DNA of 58,311 nt from Microthrixaceae bacterium. GTDB taxonomy: Bacteria > Actinomycetota > Acidimicrobiia > Acidimicrobiales > Acidimicrobilacustridaceae. Where the stretch lies: NCBI GenBank assembly GCA_947449015.1, contig CANFQA010000014.1:1-58311 (forward strand). The letters are read 5' to 3'. A program made the position numbers and the translations under genes. Positions 54,882-58,311 of this stretch are shown here, piece after piece. Under the pieces are notes generated by a model. It was not told the DNA's origin. It searched no databases and saw only the letters and a program-made list of their open reading frames with translations. Within the stretch, counting starts at the first letter, position 1. Each line of letters begins with the position of its first letter.

Positions 54882-56006
54882 ATGACGACCTTCATCACCC
54901 CGATGTCCGGCGTTGGGTCCGGGCCCCGTCTGGCAGTCAAGGACCTCATCGATGTGGTAAACACGCCGACAACGGCGGGGTGCAAGGCAGTCGCCGACCG
55001 CGCGCAGCCAGCCACCACTGACGCCGCATGCATGGCCGGTGCCCGCGCCGCCGGCGCTCGCATCGTGGGCAAGACCAACCTCACCGAATTGGCGGCGACT
55101 GGCGTTGGCACCAATCCGTGGTTCGGGACACCGATCAACCCGATCGATCCCAGCCGCATCCCCGGGGGATCATCAAGCGGATCGGCGGTCGCTGTGGGTG
55201 CTGGTGACGCCGACGTCGCCTACGGAACCGATACTGGCGGCTCGGTGCGCATCCCAGCCGCTTGCTGTGGTGTGGTGGGGCTTAAGACCACGTTCGGTCG
55301 GATTCCTCTCGACGGGGTTTGGCCGCTGGGCCGCTCTCTCGACTCCGTCGGCCCGATGGCACGTGACATCGCCGGCGCCGAGTTGGGCATGCAGCTACTC
55401 GAGCCCGGTTTCACCCGGGCCGATGTCGCTGCCACCGTCATTGGCAGGATCGCCACCCAGGCTGACCCTGTGGTTGACGCTGCGGTTGACGACGCGCTGG
55501 CGGCCGCCGGCTTCGAGGTGGTCGTGATCGACCCAGTCGAAATCGAGGCTTTGGGGAACGCGTTTGTCACTCTGTACTTCGCGGAACTCTGGGAGGCAGA
55601 CCATCACCTCGCTGAGACCAACCAAGACGGCCTCAGCGTTGAAGTGCTCGAGATGATCGCCCTCGGATCGGTCTTCGCTCCCCTACGTGACGAAGCCCGA
55701 GCCGAGGCCGACCGCCTCACCGCCTCGTTCTGTCAGATCTTCGAGCGGGTGCAACTGCTCGCCATGCCGACCATCGGCATACTGCCGCCTCGCCTCGATG
55801 ATCCCCTCGTGGGCACCGAAAGCCTCACCTTGGCGCTGGTCCAGTTCACTCCGCTGGCCAACGTCACCGGCCTACCCGCCTTGTCCATCCCCGTCCCGGT
55901 CGCAGGCGGCGGATTCCCGTCGAGCCTTCAACTCATAGGACCGCACAACGGCGAGGACCTACTTCTCGCAACTGGCCAAACGGTCGAACGCGCTGTCGCT
56001 CCCTGA
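54882..56006 (+). CDS. Amidase-signature family hydrolase (compact form)
   Basis: 374 aa. Ser-Ser-Lys catalytic set: K20 (LAVKDLIDV), cis-Ser in PGGSSSGSAVAV (about 97-99), and S121 in TDTGGSVRIPAACC. The catalytic Lys lies unusually near the N-terminus (usually about residue 60-80), and the whole protein is about 100 residues shorter than typical members such as GatA. So it lacks the N-terminal helical region. Substrate unknown: small amides are likely, not glutamyl-tRNA. It starts about 140 nt after ssrA. Confidence 0.88.
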   Translation: MTTFITPMSGVGSGPRLAVKDLIDVVNTPTTAGCKAVADRAQPATTDAACMAGARAAGARIVGKTNLTELAATGVGTNPWFGTPINPIDPSRIPGGSSSGSAVAVGAGDADVAYGTDTGGSVRIPAACCGVVGLKTTFGRIPLDGVWPLGRSLDSVGPMARDIAGAELGMQLLEPGFTRADVAATVIGRIATQADPVVDAAVDDALAAAGFEVVVIDPVEIEALGNAFVTLYFAELWEADHHLAETNQDGLSVEVLEMIALGSVFAPLRDEARAEADRLTASFCQIFERVQLLAMPTIGILPPRLDDPLVGTESLTLALVQFTPLANVTGLPALSIPVPVAGGGFPSSLQLIGPHNGEDLLLATGQTVERAVAP

Positions 56007-56066
56007 ATCAGGCTCCTTGGAGCGGTGGGAATGGTCGGAATCGTCGCTGTTGTCTCGCAAAGACTC

Positions 56067-58311
56067 CTAACGGCTGAAAGCCCACACCGAGAATGCAGAT
56101 GCTGTAGCCGCCACATGTAGAGGCTCCGTCCCTCGCTGAAGCAACCCAGGTGGAGTGCAGGCCACCTGGCAGCGCAGCAACCTCATGGCGGTCAGAGCAT
56201 TCGCCGGGCGACGTGTCATGCCCGAGGATGCGGCGGAGGTTGAGCCCGCTGCATTGGTCGCAATGACTAATACGTCATAGTTCCTCCAGTTCGCCAGATT
56301 GCCGATGAGCGCCGAAGAGTCGTTGACCCCGGCATCAACGCAAGAATTTCGGGAAACCAACTTGACGCACACCTGTATCCCCGTGAGTGGTGAACCACCA
56401 TTGAACCCGGCTGTCCAGTTAACTCGGAGTGCTCCAGTCAAACCCGACACCGTCGTGATCACCGGAGCATCGGGCTTTGTGAACGGAGTGGCGACGGATT
56501 TCGATGCTGTCGAATCGCCGTACCTGTTGTAGGCGTAGACCGACACGGCATATGACTTTCCGTTGGACAGGCCTGAGATCACCGTTGACCGAGCGTCGGC
56601 CGACACCGAGGAGCACAAAGAATCGAGACAGATCCGATATCCAGTGACTGGACTGAATTCGACACCGCTAGGAGGATTCCATGCGACGTTGACAGAGGAA
56701 TTACCAGCCGTCACCGACGTGATCTGAGGCGCCGGTGGAACTGACGTCACCGCAAGTGTGCCGTCGGCGATCTTCCACACTGATGGCAGCAACTGGGTAG
56801 TGCCAACGAGCAAACGAGCAGAGGCCCAGGTCCCTCTCAACGCACGAAAATCGGTGGTGGAGCTGAGCGTCGCCGAGTCGAAATTAGCCCCTGAGAAATC
56901 AGCGCCGTAGAAGTTGGTGCCGGAGAGATCTGACCCTCGCAGTACGACCCCCGCAAGATTCGCCCCAGACAGGTTCGACCCGTTCAGGTCAATCCAGCGG
57001 AGATCCTGCCCGTGCAGATCGATACCTGCAAGATTCACGCCGGGCCACACTCCCGTTCCATTCACTACGGCCACCCGCACCGGGGAACCCCACCCGACGC
57101 TCGAACGAGCTTCGATGGTAATTCGCATGTCTCTGGTGAGACCATCAAGCTTTGCGACTCTTGCGTCGGCCCGGAGCCATTGACAGCCCCTCTTAATCGA
57201 GAGGCAGATCCTGTAGTCAGTGACCGGACGTCCGCCGCTGGCGAGAGGCGCTGACCACTCGAGAGAAATCGCTGATCCGACAATGCCAACGAACCGGACA
57301 ACGGGGCTCGAGGGCGCAACGAAAGGAGTGGGCGTGGCCGCGGTCGTCGCAGCGAGGGAATCCCCCGCTACGTTCACTGCGAACACACTCACCGAATACT
57401 CGGTTCCGCCAGTGAGTCCAGTGATTTCAGCGGTAAGCGTTGCGCTATCTGTCGACACGCACCGCGACTCAATACACATGCGGTAACCGGTGATGGGGGT
57501 ACCACCATCGGAAGTTGGGACAGTCCAGGTCGCAGTGATCGCCCGATCGGCAATTTTGGTAGCAAGCGAACGCACCGTCGACGGTGCCACCCATGGCACC
57601 ACGCTCTGTTGCGAAGCGGGCGAATCCCCAGCTGCATTGTGTGCAGCCACCGACACGACCACGGATCCGCCACCGGTGAGTCCGCTGATCACACCTGAAC
57701 GGATCTCAGCGCCGAAGAGTTGACACACCAAGCCGGCGCAGACGTTGTAATCGGTGATTTCGTCGCCGGTATTTGCGGCAGGCGCAGTCCATGTGACCGA
57801 TGCTGAATACCCTCCCGGCGAAACAGTGACGATGGACGGGGAATCACTCGGCACCTTTGTGACGATGAGCGTGCGGTCGACGATTCTCCACATGGGGGGA
57901 AGCTGACTCGTCGTGCCATTAAGCAGCGAGCCCGTCGCACGCACCCCATTGACCGTTGAGAAGTTTGTGCTCGAGTTGATCGTTACCTTGTCGAGTGTCG
58001 TGCCGCGGAAATCGGCGTTGCTGAAGTTCGAGTTGTTCAGATCTGCAGACGTGAGGTTGGCACCGGTGAAAATCACCCCGGGGAACTGATGATCGTTCTG
58101 GGAGAACACCACACCGCGAAGGTTCGCGTCAGTGAAATTCGTGTCATGGAACGTGGTCCACTGGAAGAAATTCCCCCAGGTGTTATGAAGATCCGAACCA
58201 GTGAAATCAGTTCGAGTCAGATTCGCATAACCAAGCGCATTCGTCGTCACCGCAGTCAGATCAGTTTTGATGAACTTCGCGTCAGTCAGAGTCGCGTTGT
58301 AAAAGGTCGTC
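56067..58311 (-). CDS. Large secreted pentapeptide-repeat / Fn3 protein, N-terminus beyond the window
   Basis: The frame is open to the right edge. The ATG-equivalent at 58250 is an internal codon; pentapeptide-like repeats (NATLTDAKF) already appear before it. Visible layout (numbering from 58250): pentapeptide block 1 (to about 95), a linker (SLLNGTTSQLPPMWRIVDRTL, 108-128), three Fn3 domains (about 137-400), pentapeptide block 2 (405-470), a second matching linker (RLLVGTTQLLPSVWKIADGTL, 479-499), two Fn3 domains (505-680) and a short tail. Each Fn3 domain has a conserved Cys pair. Probably a cell-surface protein; no anchor is seen at the C-terminus. Convergent with the amidase gene. Confidence 0.85.
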   Translation of the reverse strand, partial: TTFYNATLTDAKFIKTDLTAVTTNALGYANLTRTDFTGSDLHNTWGNFFQWTTFHDTNFTDANLRGVVFSQNDHQFPGVIFTGANLTSADLNNSNFSNADFRGTTLDKVTINSSTNFSTVNGVRATGSLLNGTTSQLPPMWRIVDRTLIVTKVPSDSPSIVTVSPGGYSASVTWTAPAANTGDEITDYNVCAGLVCQLFGAEIRSGVISGLTGGGSVVVSVAAHNAAGDSPASQQSVVPWVAPSTVRSLATKIADRAITATWTVPTSDGGTPITGYRMCIESRCVSTDSATLTAEITGLTGGTEYSVSVFAVNVAGDSLAATTAATPTPFVAPSSPVVRFVGIVGSAISLEWSAPLASGGRPVTDYRICLSIKRGCQWLRADARVAKLDGLTRDMRITIEARSSVGWGSPVRVAVVNGTGVWPGVNLAGIDLHGQDLRWIDLNGSNLSGANLAGVVLRGSDLSGTNFYGADFSGANFDSATLSSTTDFRALRGTWASARLLVGTTQLLPSVWKIADGTLAVTSVPPAPQITSVTAGNSSVNVAWNPPSGVEFSPVTGYRICLDSLCSSVSADARSTVISGLSNGKSYAVSVYAYNRYGDSTASKSVATPFTKPDAPVITTVSGLTGALRVNWTAGFNGGSPLTGIQVCVKLVSRNSCVDAGVNDSSALIGNLANWRNYDVLVIATNAAGSTSAASSGMTRRPANALTAMRLLRCQVACTPPGLLQRGTEPLHVAATASAFSVWAFSR

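Overview
This window looks like a chromosomal segment of an actinobacterium, most plausibly of the Acidimicrobiia (Ilumatobacter-like). The class assignment is inference. It rests on the gene content: class II DAHP synthase, HU with a Lys/Ala-rich tail, ClpP1- and ClpP2-type subunits, a CysM-type O-phosphoserine sulfhydrylase next to a Mec-type JAMM protease, an LLM/F420-type oxidoreductase, and the block murI / cyclic-nucleotide phosphodiesterase / rph / rdgB in the order seen in mycobacteria. Base composition is moderately GC-rich. Genes are densely packed with many 4-nt stop/start overlaps. I see no rRNA, IS element, prophage, integrase or CRISPR array.

Region 1 (1-28.7 kb) is a long housekeeping block read mainly on the minus strand. 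In transcription order it runs tig, clpP2, clpX, folC, ndk, mreB-mreC-mreD-mrdA-rodA (rod elongation machinery), a B12/radical-SAM protein coupled to a DUF2344 protein, RNase E/G, rplU, rpmA, obg, proB, proA, a MoxR ATPase, a CoxE-like VWA protein and nadD, then the start of a further acidic protein that runs off the left edge. Plus-strand genes interrupt this order: dgt between rpmA and obg, murJ between proB and proA, and a sigma-70 factor plus DAHP synthase between the VWA gene and nadD.

Region 2 (28.8-40.1 kb) is accessory in character and is flanked by tRNA genes: Pro and Gly on the left; Arg, His and Lys on the right. It holds a His-rich polytopic membrane protein, a metallo-beta-lactamase/Rieske fusion, a PlsC-like acyltransferase, a TauD-type dioxygenase, and a tightly coupled set of MFS transporter, LLM flavin/F420 oxidoreductase, enoyl-CoA hydratase and DHA2-type MFS exporter. 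This is the best place to look for undescribed biochemistry.

Region 3 (40.2-52.4 kb) returns to core functions: HU, an MDR oxidoreductase, a DUF4395-thioredoxin fusion, a TrmA-type RNA methyltransferase, rpe, clpP1, tRNA-Leu, then the minus-strand run mec, cysM, murI, phosphodiesterase, rph, rdgB, CPBP protease. An AhpD-like protein and smpB follow on the plus strand.

Region 4 (52.4-58.3 kb) has an SRPBCC protein, a secreted lipase-like lipoprotein, the tmRNA gene ssrA (about 2 kb from smpB, so both trans-translation partners are here), a compact amidase, and a large secreted repeat protein of pentapeptide blocks and Fn3 domains that runs off the right edge.

Short tandem repeats recur: 15-bp units in hup and dgt, 9-bp units in the RNase E/G gene, 12-13-bp units in three intergenic gaps. 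No gene-free stretch exceeds about 300 bases.
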